A DNA stretch of 64,000 nt from CAVRRZ01 sp963723745 (GCA_963723745.1 CAVRRZ010000001.1:930001-994000); one strand, 5' to 3'. Shown: positions 53,166-61,852, numbered from the stretch's first letter. Notes: generated by a model from the letters alone, not told the origin. Program-made: numbers and translations.

Positions 53166-54398
53166 TCAGAGCGGGTCGCGGGTGATCGGGCAGCTCATGC
53201 ACCGCGGGCCGCCGCGGCCGCTGCCGAGCTCCGAGCCGGCGATGCGGACCACCTCGATGCCGGCGTCCTCGAGCGCGGCGTTGGTCACCGTGTTGCGCTC
53301 GTAGGCCACGGCCAACCGCGGGGCCAGGGCGAGGGTGTTGTTGCCGTCGTCCCACTGCTCGCGCTCGGCGGTGACCGGGTCCAGGCCGGTGTCGATCACC
53401 CGCAGCCGGTCGATGCCCATCGCCTGCGCCGCGGCCACGACGAACGGCCGCGGCCCCGTGACGGTGAGATCGGTCGTGTCGGCGTCGTCGCCGATGCCGT
53501 CGGGCGCGGTCACCGTCCAGGCCGACAAGCTGTCGGCGACCGCCGGGTACATCACCATCGCGTCGACGTCGACCATCGTGGCGATGGTGTCCAGGTGCAT
53601 GGTGGCGCGCTGCTGGGTGATCGGGACGACGAGCACCGTGTGCGCCAGCCCGCGGGCGAAGAGCCGTCGCGCCAGCCGCTCCGCGCCGCCGGGCGTCGTC
53701 CGCTCGCCGACGCCGACGGCCACCACACCGGGGGACAGCAGCAGCACGTCGCCGCCCTCGAGGTGTTCGAGGCCCGAGCCGTAGAGCTGCTCGACGCCGG
53801 CGAACCGCGGGTGGTGGGTGTAGACGGCGGCGGTGATCGTGCTCTCGCGGTGCCGCGCCGGCATGGCCAGCGAGGTCACGGCGACCTCGTCGCCGACGAA
53901 GACCGACGAGTCGCGGGTGAACAGCAGGTTCGGCAGCGGGGGGATGACGAAGTCGCTGCGGTTCATCACCTCGTAGGCCAGCCCGCGGCCGCCGCGCAGC
54001 TCGTCGTGGGCGAGGCCGGCGATCAGCGCCGTCGCCAGGTCCTCGGGGGAGAGGTGCGCCAGGTGGTAGGTCGCGGCGCGCTGCAGGGTGGCGCCCAGCC
54101 GCGGGTCATCGACGGCGGCGCCGATCAGCTCGGCCCGCGCGGAGGGGAAGGACAGCACCTCGGCCAGCAGGACGTCGAGGTGCAGCACCTCGACGCCGCG
54201 GTCGCGCAGCGCCTGGGCGAAGGCGTCGTGCTCCTCCTGTGCGCGGGCCACCCACGGGATGCCGTCGAAGAGCAGCTGGTCGTTGTTGCGGGGGGTGAGC
54301 CGCCGGAGCTCCGGCCCGGGGCGGTGCAACAGCACCGTGCGCAACGTGCCCACCTCGCTGGTGGCGCCGACCGCGGGCGGCGCGACGTGCTCGTTCAT
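53166..54398 (-). CDS. arcA: Arginine deiminase
   Basis: A 410-residue enzyme turning arginine into citrulline and ammonia. Motifs: TLRTVLLHRPGPELRRLTP, LPNLLFTRDSSVF, HLEGGDVLLLSP, ATMHLDTIATMVD and the C-terminal catalytic cysteine (Cys400) in GGPRCMSCP. The ATG at 54398 gives the family N-terminus. Ornithine carbamoyltransferase and an arginine/ornithine antiporter are absent from its surroundings; the window's carbamate kinase is 41 kb away. Divergent from the SDR gene. Confidence 0.93.
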   Translation of the reverse strand: MNEHVAPPAVGATSEVGTLRTVLLHRPGPELRRLTPRNNDQLLFDGIPWVARAQEEHDAFAQALRDRGVEVLHLDVLLAEVLSFPSARAELIGAAVDDPRLGATLQRAATYHLAHLSPEDLATALIAGLAHDELRGGRGLAYEVMNRSDFVIPPLPNLLFTRDSSVFVGDEVAVTSLAMPARHRESTITAAVYTHHPRFAGVEQLYGSGLEHLEGGDVLLLSPGVVAVGVGERTTPGGAERLARRLFARGLAHTVLVVPITQQRATMHLDTIATMVDVDAMVMYPAVADSLSAWTVTAPDGIGDDADTTDLTVTGPRPFVVAAAQAMGIDRLRVIDTGLDPVTAEREQWDDGNNTLALAPRLAVAYERNTVTNAALEDAGIEVVRIAGSELGSGRGGPRCMSCPITRDPL

Positions 54399-54483
54399 GG
54401 TGCGAAGGCTGGCACAACATCGTCCGGACGGCGGACCCGGCTGGCCGTAGGGTGCGGCCACGGCGCTTCGAGAGGGGTGCGCG

Positions 54484-55251
54484 ATGGACCTGTTCGACCT
54501 CACCGGCAAGGTCGCGGTGGTCACCGGCGGCACGCGCGGCATCGGGCTGATGATGGCCCGCGGGCTGCTGGAGGCCGGGGCGCGCGTCTACGTGAGCTCG
54601 CGCAAGGCCGAGGCGGGCGACGCCGCCGTCCGCGAGCTCGCCCCCTCGGGCACGGTCACCTCCCTGCCCGCTGACCTCTCGCGCGAGGACGAGTGCCTGC
54701 GGCTGGCGAGCGAGGTCGCCGAGCGCGAGGACGAGCTGCACATCCTGGTCAACAACGCGGGCGCGACGTGGGGCGAGCCGCTGGCCACCTTTCCGGCGTC
54801 CGCCTGGGACAAGGTGCTCGACCTGAACCTGAAGGCGCCGTTCTTCCTGACCCGGGCGTTCCTGCCGCTGCTCGAGGAGGCGGCCACTGCCGACGACCCC
54901 GCACGGGTGGTCAACGTCGGCAGCATCGACGGCCTGCACGTCCCGCCGATGCACACCTACTCGTACTCGGCGTCGAAGGCCGGCCTGCACCACCTCACCC
55001 GCGTGCTGGCCAAGGAGCTCGGGCCGCGGCACGTCACCGTCAACGCCGTGGCGCCCGGACCGTTCGAGTCGCGGATGATGGCCGAGACGCTGAAGGCGTT
55101 CGGGCCGCAGATCGCCGAGCGGTCGCCGCTGCGCCGCATCGGCCGCCCCGACGACATGGCCGGCGTGGTCGTCTACCTCACCAGCCGGGCCGGTGCCTAC
55201 GTCACCGGCGCGGTCATCCCCGTGGACGGCGGCATCGCCACGACGTCCTGA
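54484..55251 (+). CDS. SDR-family oxidoreductase
   Basis: A 255-residue classical short-chain dehydrogenase. The cofactor motif is TGGTRGIG, with NNAGATWGEP and the catalytic YSASK (Tyr-x3-Lys). PGPFESRMM and VTGAVIPVDGG are also conserved. The SSRKAEA after strand 2 suggests NADP(H). It resembles gluconate-5-dehydrogenase/RhlG-type reductases; substrate unknown. GAGAGGGG precedes the ATG and a TAGGGT box lies at 54448-54453. Confidence 0.9.
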   Translation: MDLFDLTGKVAVVTGGTRGIGLMMARGLLEAGARVYVSSRKAEAGDAAVRELAPSGTVTSLPADLSREDECLRLASEVAEREDELHILVNNAGATWGEPLATFPASAWDKVLDLNLKAPFFLTRAFLPLLEEAATADDPARVVNVGSIDGLHVPPMHTYSYSASKAGLHHLTRVLAKELGPRHVTVNAVAPGPFESRMMAETLKAFGPQIAERSPLRRIGRPDDMAGVVVYLTSRAGAYVTGAVIPVDGGIATTS

Positions 55252-55311
55252 TGGCCCCGCTGCAGGTGCCCGCCGCGAGCGTGCGAGCGGTGGGGGGCAG
55301 CGGGTCCCTTT

Positions 55312-56949
55312 TCAGTCCGGCAGCAGGACGCCGGGATTGCAGATGCCGTGCGGGTCGAGCCGCTGCTTGACCGCCCGCAGCACGTCCACCCCGAGCGGGC
55401 CGATCTCGCGCTCGAGCCACGGCATGTGGTCGGCGCCGACCGCGTGGTGGTGGGTGAGGGTGCCGCCGGCGGTCAGCAGGGCGTCGGTCGCCGCCCGCTT
55501 GGCGGTCAGCCACTGCTGCAGCGGGAGCGCGTCGTCGCGGTCGGCGACCACGGTGACGTACAGGGACGCCCCGGTCGGGTAGCCGTGCGAGACGTGGCTC
55601 ATCACCAGCGGACGGCGTCCGCCGCGGGTGAGCGACTCGCGCAACGCCCCCCGGACGGCGTCGTACACCGTGGGCAGCGCCGACCAGGTGGCCGCGGTCT
55701 CCAGTGTCTCGACCATCAGGCCGCCGTCCAGGAGCCTGTCGCGCAGGTACGGCGCCGCGAACCGGTGCTTCCGCCACGACTCCCCGACCCGCCGGCCCAC
55801 CCGGATGGCGCCGTTGTCGCGCAGCACGGAGCCGGCGGCCCGGCCGCGGGCCTGGACGATCGTGGGCAGCCCCTCCCAGCCGACCACGAGCAGGCAGCCG
55901 TCGCCGTGCCGGCGGGTGCGCAGGGTGCCACGCAGCGCCCTGGCGCCGGCGCCGGCGGCCATCAGCAGGTTGGCGCGGGTCTCGTCGGCGTCGGAGAGCC
56001 GGACGACGTCGGGCAGCAGGTCGTGTCGCGCCAGCTGCTGCAGCGCCGCCAGGCCGGCCGGCCAGCTGCGGAACGACCAGCCCTCGTACGCCGTCGCCGC
56101 CGCCTTCGGCCGCACCCGCAGCCGGAGCTCGGTGATCACGCCGAGGGTGCCCTCCGAACCCAGCGCCAGACCGAGCAGGTCGGGTCCGGCCGCGCTGGCC
56201 GGCGGGTGCCCCAGCTCGAGCACGCCGGACGGCGTGGCCAGGGTGAGCCCGGCGACGAGGTCATCGAAGCGGCCGACACCGGTCGAGGCCTGCCCGGCCG
56301 AGCGGGTGGCCGCGTAGCCGCCGAGCGTCGCGAACTCCCAGCTCTGCGGGAGGTGGCCCAGCGTGAGGCCCTGCCGGCCGAGCAACTCCTCCAGCGCCGG
56401 CCCGCGCATCCCCGGACCGACGGTCACCAGGGACGACGCGACGTCGAGCGACTGGACCGTGGCCATGCGGCGCAGGTCGACGGTGATGCACGGGCGGTCG
56501 AACGGGTCGCGGCGGCCCAGCCCGCCGACCACGCTCGTGCCGCCGCCGAACGGGACCACGGTCACGCCGAGTTCCCCGCACAGCGCCAGCAGCGCGGCGG
56601 TCTCCTCGGTGCTGCCCGGGGCGGCGACGGCGTCGGGCGCCTCGGAGGCGTCGCCCCCGCGGCGGCGCAGCAGGTCGAGGTAGCTCTTGCCGCCGGCGTG
56701 CCGCAGCCGCGAGTCGCGGTCGGTGCGCAGGTTGTCCTCGCCGAGCAGCTCGCCCAGCCGGTTCCGTGCCTCGTCGGGAAGCCGGGAGGGGTTCAGCCGG
56801 ATCTGGTCCACGGGGACGGCCGGGGTGTCCCGCGGATTCCAGCCCAGCTCGCGGATCAGGTACCGGCGCGCGGCCTTGGGCAGCTCGCGCCCGGCGTCGT
56901 CCGCTGCCGGGCCCCAGCCCTGGATGGTCAGTTCCGCCTGGTCAGCCAC
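55312..56949 (-). CDS. FAD-binding oxidase, alkyldihydroxyacetonephosphate synthase-like
   Basis: A 545-residue flavoprotein of the vanillyl-alcohol-oxidase/PCMH family. FAD-binding segments: VVPFGGGTSVVGGL, TVGPGMRGPALEELL, GHLPQSWEFATLGGYAATRSAGQ (region 195-217) and LALGSEGTLGVITE. The C-terminal cap ends in VKQRLDPHGICNPGVLLP. It resembles AGPS, the ether-lipid enzyme, as do many actinobacterial proteins encoded next to glpD; D-lactate/glycolate-type oxidation is the alternative. GTG 56949; only 15 bp separate it from the divergent glpD start. Confidence 0.85.
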   Translation of the reverse strand: MADQAELTIQGWGPAADDAGRELPKAARRYLIRELGWNPRDTPAVPVDQIRLNPSRLPDEARNRLGELLGEDNLRTDRDSRLRHAGGKSYLDLLRRRGGDASEAPDAVAAPGSTEETAALLALCGELGVTVVPFGGGTSVVGGLGRRDPFDRPCITVDLRRMATVQSLDVASSLVTVGPGMRGPALEELLGRQGLTLGHLPQSWEFATLGGYAATRSAGQASTGVGRFDDLVAGLTLATPSGVLELGHPPASAAGPDLLGLALGSEGTLGVITELRLRVRPKAAATAYEGWSFRSWPAGLAALQQLARHDLLPDVVRLSDADETRANLLMAAGAGARALRGTLRTRRHGDGCLLVVGWEGLPTIVQARGRAAGSVLRDNGAIRVGRRVGESWRKHRFAAPYLRDRLLDGGLMVETLETAATWSALPTVYDAVRGALRESLTRGGRRPLVMSHVSHGYPTGASLYVTVVADRDDALPLQQWLTAKRAATDALLTAGGTLTHHHAVGADHMPWLEREIGPLGVDVLRAVKQRLDPHGICNPGVLLPD

Positions 56950-56952
56950 CGC

Positions 56953-56958
56953 TACAGT
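56953..56958 (+). promoter_or_regulatory. -10 box TACAGT of glpD
   Basis: Six bp before the GTG at 56965 within a 15-bp divergent gap: a leaderless promoter whose -35 must lie inside the opposite gene. Confidence 0.5.
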
Positions 56959-56964
56959 CTGCCG

Positions 56965-58494
56965 GTGCCCGACCCGGCTGCGATGCCCCTCCCGGGTGCG
57001 CTCTCGGCTCCGCGCCGGGACCGCGACCTGGCGGCCGTCGACGGCGGCTCCTTCGACGTGCTGGTGGTCGGCGCCGGCGTGACCGGCGCCGGCGTCGCGC
57101 TGGACGCGGCCGCCCGCGGCCTGTCGGTCGCGCTGCTGGAGCGCACCGACCTCGCCGCCGGCACCTCGCGGTGGTCCTCGAAGCTCGTCCACGGCGGGCT
57201 GCGCTACCTGGCGCACGGCGAGATCGGCCTCGCCCGGGAGAGCGCCCGCGAGCGGGCGGTGCTCATGGGCCGCACCGCGCCGCACCTCACCCGCGCGCTG
57301 CCGTTCCTGGTCCCGGACGTCGCCGGCCGCTCGGTGTCGGCGCTCGCCGCGCTGGGCGGGCACGCCGGTGACGCGGTGCGGATGTCGGTGCCGGGCGGGC
57401 GCGGCTCGCTGCCCTCCACCCGCCGGGTGGCGGCGGCCGAGGTCGCGCGGCTGACGCCGGGGGTCTGCGCCGGGGGCGGCGGGGTCGTGTTCTGGGACGG
57501 CCAACTGTCCGACGACGTCCGGCTGGTCGTGGCGCTCACGCGGACGGCGGCGGCGTTCGGGGCGCGGGTGCTGACCGATGCGTCGGTGCGCGCCGTGGAC
57601 GGCCGGGACGTGCACGCCGTGGTCGACGGGGCCGCCGTCACCCTGCGGGCGCGGGCCGTGGTCAACGCGACGGGGGTGTGGGCGCAGCGGCTGTCGCCGT
57701 CCGTGCGGCTGGTGCCCTCGCGCGGGTCGCACCTGGTGCTGCGCGCGTCGTCCGTGGGCTCGCCGTCCGCGGCGCTGACCGTGCCGCTGCCGGGGTCGCG
57801 GACCCGCTACGTCTTCGCGCTGCCGCAGCCCGGTGGGCTGGTCTACCTCGGCATCACCGACGAGCCGGTGCCCGGCCCGGTGCCCGACGACGACCCGGCG
57901 CCCTCGGCCGAGGAGGTCCGCCAGCTGCTGGAGACCGTCAACCAGGTGCTGGTCAGGCCGCTGACCTCGGCCGACGTGATCGGCTCGTACGCGGGGCTGC
58001 GGCCGTTGGTGCTGCCGGCGTCGGCGGGCACCGGCCCGGGCGGCGCGACCGCCGACCTCTCGCGCACGCACCTGCTGATTTGGGACGGACCGGTCCTCAC
58101 CGTGGTCGGCGGCAAGCTGACCACCTACCGGGCGATGGCCGAGCAGGCGGTCTCCTCGGTCGTCGCCCGGCTGGGACTGCCCGCCCGCCCGTGCGCCACG
58201 GGCCGGCTGCCGCTGCTGGGAGCCGCGCCCCGGCCGGTGCTGGCCCGGGTGGCGGCGGCGTCGCGGCTGGTCGACCGGTACGGCACCGAGGCGCCGGTGG
58301 TCGAGGCGCTGGGCTCGTCGCAGGTGATCCCCGGGCGGCCGGAGACGGTGGGGGAGCTGCGGTTCGCCGTCCGCTACGAGGGGGCGCGGACGACCGCCGA
58401 CCTGCTCGACCGCCGCACCCGCATCGGCCTGGTGCCGGCCGACCGGGAGCGGGCGCTCCCGGTGGCCGAGCAGGTGCTCGCGTCGGAGACCTGA
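56965..58494 (+). CDS. glpD: Glycerol-3-phosphate dehydrogenase/oxidase (FAD)
   Basis: A 509-residue flavoprotein oxidising sn-glycerol 3-phosphate to dihydroxyacetone phosphate. The dinucleotide motif is VLVVGAGVTGAGVALDAAARG (residues 30-50), then RTDLAAGTSRWSSKLVHGGLRYL at 60-82, typical of GlpD, and GGKLTTYRAMAEQ late in the protein. The start GTG 56965 agrees with a leaderless promoter; ATG 56983 is an alternative. Neighbouring the AGPS-like gene, it may supply dihydroxyacetone phosphate for ether-lipid-like chemistry. Confidence 0.92.
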   Translation: MPDPAAMPLPGALSAPRRDRDLAAVDGGSFDVLVVGAGVTGAGVALDAAARGLSVALLERTDLAAGTSRWSSKLVHGGLRYLAHGEIGLARESARERAVLMGRTAPHLTRALPFLVPDVAGRSVSALAALGGHAGDAVRMSVPGGRGSLPSTRRVAAAEVARLTPGVCAGGGGVVFWDGQLSDDVRLVVALTRTAAAFGARVLTDASVRAVDGRDVHAVVDGAAVTLRARAVVNATGVWAQRLSPSVRLVPSRGSHLVLRASSVGSPSAALTVPLPGSRTRYVFALPQPGGLVYLGITDEPVPGPVPDDDPAPSAEEVRQLLETVNQVLVRPLTSADVIGSYAGLRPLVLPASAGTGPGGATADLSRTHLLIWDGPVLTVVGGKLTTYRAMAEQAVSSVVARLGLPARPCATGRLPLLGAAPRPVLARVAAASRLVDRYGTEAPVVEALGSSQVIPGRPETVGELRFAVRYEGARTTADLLDRRTRIGLVPADRERALPVAEQVLASET

Positions 58495-58515
58495 CGCCGC
58501 CGCCCCGACGCCGTT

Positions 58516-58565
58516 GCGTTGCACGCTCTCCACCCGCATCGCACGCGCTGCATCCCGTGCAATGC
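58516..58565. terminator. Possible bidirectional hairpin between glpD and YdeI-like gene
   Basis: GCGTTGCACG (58516-58525) can pair with CGTGCAATGC (58556-58565) with one G:T; CGTGCAAT recurs at 58576-58583. It lies between convergent genes. The 30-nt loop makes it a weak candidate. Confidence 0.3.
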
Positions 58566-58628
58566 GGCAGCAAGCCGTGCAATCCAGGCGCGCTGGCTGG
58601 TGGGCACCCGGCGGAGCGTCCTCGGCGG

Positions 58629-59075
58629 TCAGCGCGCGCGCTTGCCGGCCCGCAGCGACTCCACGGTCTTCTCTATGCGGCCGGCCCGCGTCTCGGGCTT
58701 CGTGGCCTCCTCGATCCAGCGCACCCATTCCTTGCGGTGCGAGTAGGCCAGGGCCCCGAACGCCGCGCGCACCTCGTCGTCGAACGCGGCGGCGAGGTCG
58801 TCGGGCACGACCACCTCGCGGGGCGCGGCGTCGAGCTCGATGGAGACGTCGACCTCCTCGCCGGCCTCGACGCCGGCGGCCGCGCGGTGCTCGGCGGCCA
58901 GTGGCACCCAGAACGCCCCGCCCATGGGCGCCACCGTCGTCCGGTAGCGGTGGCCGCGGACGGTCACCACGACCGGCGGCCGCTTGCCGGCCGCGAACGA
59001 GGCGACCACGTCGTCGGGTACCTGGAGCCCGGTCGCCGTCCTGCCGCCGAGCACGACCGTCGTCCGGAACTCCAT
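58629..59075 (-). CDS. DUF1905/YdeI-type protein
   Basis: A 148-residue protein. The DUF1905 beta-barrel (MEFRTTVVLGGRTATGLQVPDDVV ... RYRTTVAPMGGAFWVPL, residues 1-75) is followed by the YdeI/OmpD-associated helical segment (VVPDDLAAAFDDEVRAAFG ... HRKEWVRWIEEATKPETR). This two-part architecture is widespread; function unknown. The ATG at 59075 is the natural domain start; the frame is open upstream without a coding pattern. Confidence 0.85.
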   Translation of the reverse strand: MEFRTTVVLGGRTATGLQVPDDVVASFAAGKRPPVVVTVRGHRYRTTVAPMGGAFWVPLAAEHRAAAGVEAGEEVDVSIELDAAPREVVVPDDLAAAFDDEVRAAFGALAYSHRKEWVRWIEEATKPETRAGRIEKTVESLRAGKRAR

Positions 59076-59128
59076 GGCGGCGCAGCGTAGGGCCGGGCGG
59101 CCGCGGCCGGACGACCACACGGCGCGAC

Positions 59129-59938
59129 TCAGTCCAGCGCGCGACGGCGGAAACCGATCAGCGCCGTGGCGCCGAACAGGACCAGGAAGCCGGTCAGGGC
59201 CAGCGCGCAGAGCCACAGCGGCAGGTGCGGCAGGTCAGGGGCGAGCTGCGCCCGAAGCGCCTCGCTGACGTAGGTGAGCGGGTTGAGCGCGCAGACCACC
59301 TGGAACCAGCGCAGCGAGTCCAGCGACGGCCAGGGGAACTGCGTCGAGCCGGTGAACAGCAGCGGGGTCAGGACGACGGCGAAGACGATGTTGATGCGGT
59401 TGGGCTTGACGAACGTGCCCAGGGTCATCCCCATCGCCGAGCCGACGAGCGACCCGAGCACCAGGAATCCGGCCAGCACCGGGACGTCGTCCCAGGTCAG
59501 CGGCAGCGACCCGAGCACCCACCAGCTGATCGGGAACATGACGACGGCGGCCACGAGCGCGCGCAGGGTGGCGAAGACGACCTTCTCGACGGCGACCAGG
59601 TTCGTCGGCAGGGGGGCGAGCAGCCGGTCCTCGATCTCCTTGGTGAACGAGAAGTCGATGACCAGCGGCAGTGCGGTGTTCTGCAGGGCGGTGAGGAACG
59701 CGGCCAGGGCCACCACGCCCGGCAGCAGTACGTCGGCGTACCGGTCGGTGGTGAAGCCGAGATCGACGAGGACCTTGCCGAAGACGAACAGCAGGAAGAC
59801 CGGCTGGAGCACCACCTGCAGCAGGAACGGCACGAATTCGCGGCCGGTGACGAACAGGTCGCGCATCAGCAGCGCGCGGAAGGCGCGGCCGACGTCCGGG
59901 GCCGTCGGGGACACCTGGGTCATCGACACCTGGGTCAT
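59129..59938 (-). CDS. ABC-2 type transporter permease
   Basis: A 269-residue membrane protein with six helices and the ABC-2 signature near the end (LRWFQVVCALNPLTYVSEALRAQLA). It forms the channel for the ATPase encoded just upstream, in the DrrB/NodJ class of drug or lipid exporters. The ATG at 59938 overlaps the ATPase stop (ATGA). A 15-bp tandem duplication (59910-59939) creates a second in-frame ATG, so the protein begins MTQVSMTQVS. Confidence 0.9.
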   Translation of the reverse strand: MTQVSMTQVSPTAPDVGRAFRALLMRDLFVTGREFVPFLLQVVLQPVFLLFVFGKVLVDLGFTTDRYADVLLPGVVALAAFLTALQNTALPLVIDFSFTKEIEDRLLAPLPTNLVAVEKVVFATLRALVAAVVMFPISWWVLGSLPLTWDDVPVLAGFLVLGSLVGSAMGMTLGTFVKPNRINIVFAVVLTPLLFTGSTQFPWPSLDSLRWFQVVCALNPLTYVSEALRAQLAPDLPHLPLWLCALALTGFLVLFGATALIGFRRRALD

Positions 59939-59939
59939 C
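59910..59939. repeat. 15-bp tandem duplication covering a start codon
   Basis: Two perfect copies of GACACCTGGGTCATC in direct repeat. On the minus strand they encode MTQVS twice at the start of the ABC permease. Confidence 0.85.
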
Positions 59940-60903
59940 GCAACTCCCGGCCGGTGAGCGACAGGAAGACGTCCTCGAGGCTCGGCTCGCCGATGCGGAC
60001 GCCGGTCAGCCGGGCCCGCCGGGTGCCGAGCACGTCGGACACCGGCCCGACCAGCGCGGCGGCGTTGCCGGAGACGTAGAGGCGGGCGCGCAGGCCCTCG
60101 GCGTCCTCGACCGGCTCCACCCGCTCGGCCAGCGGGGCCAGGGCGGCGAGCACCGCCTCGTCGGTGTCGTCGTCCGCACGCTCGACGTCGACCTCGAGTG
60201 TGGCGCTGCCCGGCAGGGCCCGGGTGAGCGCGGCCGGGGTGTCCAGGGCGAGCAGCCGGCCGCGGTCCATGATGCCGACCCGGTCGGTCAGCGCCGCCGC
60301 CTCGTCCATGTCGTGCGTGGTGAGGACGACGGTGACACCGCCGGCGCGCAGCTCGCGGATCCGGTCCCAGACGAACAGCCGGGCCTGCGGGTCCAGGCCG
60401 GTGCTCGGCTCGTCCAGGAAGACGACCTCCGGCGCGTGCATGAGCGCCCGCGCGATCAGCAGCCGCTGCGCCATCCCGCCGGAGTAGTCGTCGACCTTGT
60501 CGCCGCCGCGGTCGGCGAGGCCCAGCCGGCCGAGCAGCTCGTCGGCCCGCCGGTTGCGCTCGGCCCGCCCCATGCCGTGGTAGGCGGCGTGGAACACCAG
60601 GTTCTGCCGCGCGGTCAGCGCCCGGTCGAGGTTGGACCGCTGGGGGACGACGGACAACCGGCTGCGCGCGACGACCGGGTCGGTGCCGACGTCCACCCCC
60701 GCCACCGACGCCCGGCCCGAGGTGGGCAGCACGCGGGTGGTCAGGACGCCGACCGTCGTGGTCTTGCCCGCCCCGTTCGGGCCGAGCAGGCCGAACACCT
60801 CGCCGCGGCGGACCTCGAAGCTCACGCCGTCGACGGCGTTGGTGGGACGCCCCGGATAGCGCTTGACCAGGTCGGTGACCTGCACGGCGGGGACGACGTC
60901 CAT
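59935..60903 (-). CDS. ABC transporter ATP-binding protein (DrrA-like)
   Basis: A 322-residue nucleotide-binding subunit. Walker A is GPNGAGKTT, the signature DYSGGMAQRLLIARAL, Walker B VVFLDEPSTGLD and the switch histidine TTHDMDEA. The ~100-residue C-terminal extension ending SLEDVFLSLTGREL is the DrrA-type domain. With the permease it makes a two-gene exporter for a hydrophobic drug or lipid. The ATG at 60903 is the family start. Substrate unknown. Confidence 0.92.
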   Translation of the reverse strand: MDVVPAVQVTDLVKRYPGRPTNAVDGVSFEVRRGEVFGLLGPNGAGKTTTVGVLTTRVLPTSGRASVAGVDVGTDPVVARSRLSVVPQRSNLDRALTARQNLVFHAAYHGMGRAERNRRADELLGRLGLADRGGDKVDDYSGGMAQRLLIARALMHAPEVVFLDEPSTGLDPQARLFVWDRIRELRAGGVTVVLTTHDMDEAAALTDRVGIMDRGRLLALDTPAALTRALPGSATLEVDVERADDDTDEAVLAALAPLAERVEPVEDAEGLRARLYVSGNAAALVGPVSDVLGTRRARLTGVRIGEPSLEDVFLSLTGRELR

Positions 60904-60953
60904 CTCCGCGCCATCGTCCCACCCGGGCGCCACCCGATATCGGCGCCGGGCGA

Positions 60954-61547
60954 TCAGGTGAGCGCGCGCACCGTCTCGACCACCGCGAACACGGCGAAGA
61001 CCAGGAACAGGCCGGCGGCGACCCGCCGGATCAGCGCGATCGGCAGCCGGTCGGCCAGCTTGGTGCCCAGGAACACCGCCAGCCCGCTGACCACGAGCAG
61101 CGCCGCCCACGCGCCGACGAAGACGCTGAGGGGGTCGTCGTAGCGGGCGGCCAGGCCGGCGGTGGCCAACTGGGAGAGGTCGCCCCATTCGGCGGCGAAC
61201 AGCACGCCGAACGAGATGGCCGCGACGCGGAAGAACGACGTCCCCTGGCGGCTCTCGTCCACCTCGGCCTCCTCGGCGCCCGCGCCGGCGCTGCGCCAGA
61301 GCAGGACGGCGCCCACCAGGAACAGCACCGCCACCACCCCGCTGACCAGGGCATCCGGGAGCAGCGACAGCAGCGACCCGGCGGTGACCGCGATCGCCAC
61401 CTGCAGGCCGAACGCCGTGCCCACGCCGACGAACACCGGCAGCGGCGGGAACCTCGTGGCCAGCACCAGCGAGGCGAACAGCGTCTTGTCCGGCAGCTCC
61501 ACCGGGAGGACGAGGACGAAGGCGGTCAGGACGACCGAGAGGGCCAC
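60954..61547 (-). CDS. UPF0016/GDT1 (TMEM165) family Mn2+ exporter
   Basis: A 197-residue membrane protein with six helices in two repeats. Each repeat carries the cation motif: VELPDKT (repeat 1) and AEWGDLSQ (repeat 2), a variant of ExGD(K/R)(T/S). The family exports Mn2+ (and Ca2+ in eukaryotes). Its mRNA leader contains a yybP-ykoY manganese riboswitch, which strongly supports a Mn2+ role. AAGGAAAG precedes the GTG start. Confidence 0.92.
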   Translation of the reverse strand: MALSVVLTAFVLVLPVELPDKTLFASLVLATRFPPLPVFVGVGTAFGLQVAIAVTAGSLLSLLPDALVSGVVAVLFLVGAVLLWRSAGAGAEEAEVDESRQGTSFFRVAAISFGVLFAAEWGDLSQLATAGLAARYDDPLSVFVGAWAALLVVSGLAVFLGTKLADRLPIALIRRVAAGLFLVFAVFAVVETVRALT

Positions 61548-61622
61548 GGGATCTTTCCTTCAGTCAGGCGCCACCAGCCGGATGCGGGCACGCCTCCGAC
61601 CGGAAGCCGCACGGGCTCCGAT

Positions 61623-61720
61623 CGAAGGTCTCGCCCACCCACATCGGTTCGTGGGCCCGCTGACCGGGCACCCGGAGGCGCCAGCATGTCGACCAGCGGT
61701 CGGGGGGCTACTCCCCTTCG
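61623..61720 (-). ncRNA. yybP-ykoY manganese riboswitch
   Basis: Minus-strand RNA of about 98 nt. The 5' part reads CGAAGGGGAGUAGC and the 3' part GGGCGAGACCUUCG; the P1 helix CGAAGG/CCUUCG closes the element, and GGGGAGUAGC plus GAGACC are the most conserved stretches of this class. GUCGACAUGC matches the L1 metal-site loop, and CGGUCAGCGGGCCC the second arm. It sits 75 nt upstream of the UPF0016 gene. The expression platform is not clear; translation control is likely as no T-run terminator follows. Confidence 0.92.
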
Positions 61721-61767
61721 TGAGGTCAGACCCTAGCAATCCGGGTGCGGCCGTCGGACGGCGCCGC

Positions 61768-61795
61768 TAACCTGCCCGCCATGCCGTTCGGTTGA
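61768..61795 (+). other. Leaderless promoter box followed by a 4-codon frame ending in TGA
   Basis: TAACCT (61768-61773) lies 7 bp before ATG 61781, which reads MPFG and then TGA (61793-61795). The same frame then continues without a break into the MFS transporter. Either the ATG is the ancestral start of that gene with a nonsense change at codon 5, or it is a tiny leader peptide. Confidence 0.6.
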
Positions 61796-61852
61796 CGCCG
61801 TCCCCGTCGCACCGCGCTCCCGCCCGCCGCCCGGCCGCTGGCCCGGCTCGCC

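Noticed and set aside
56950..59118. Upstream extension of the FAD oxidase frame on the minus strand (antisense to glpD)
   Set aside because: The frame stays open for over 2 kb but runs opposite to glpD and the YdeI-like gene and has no motifs; the real start is GTG 56949.
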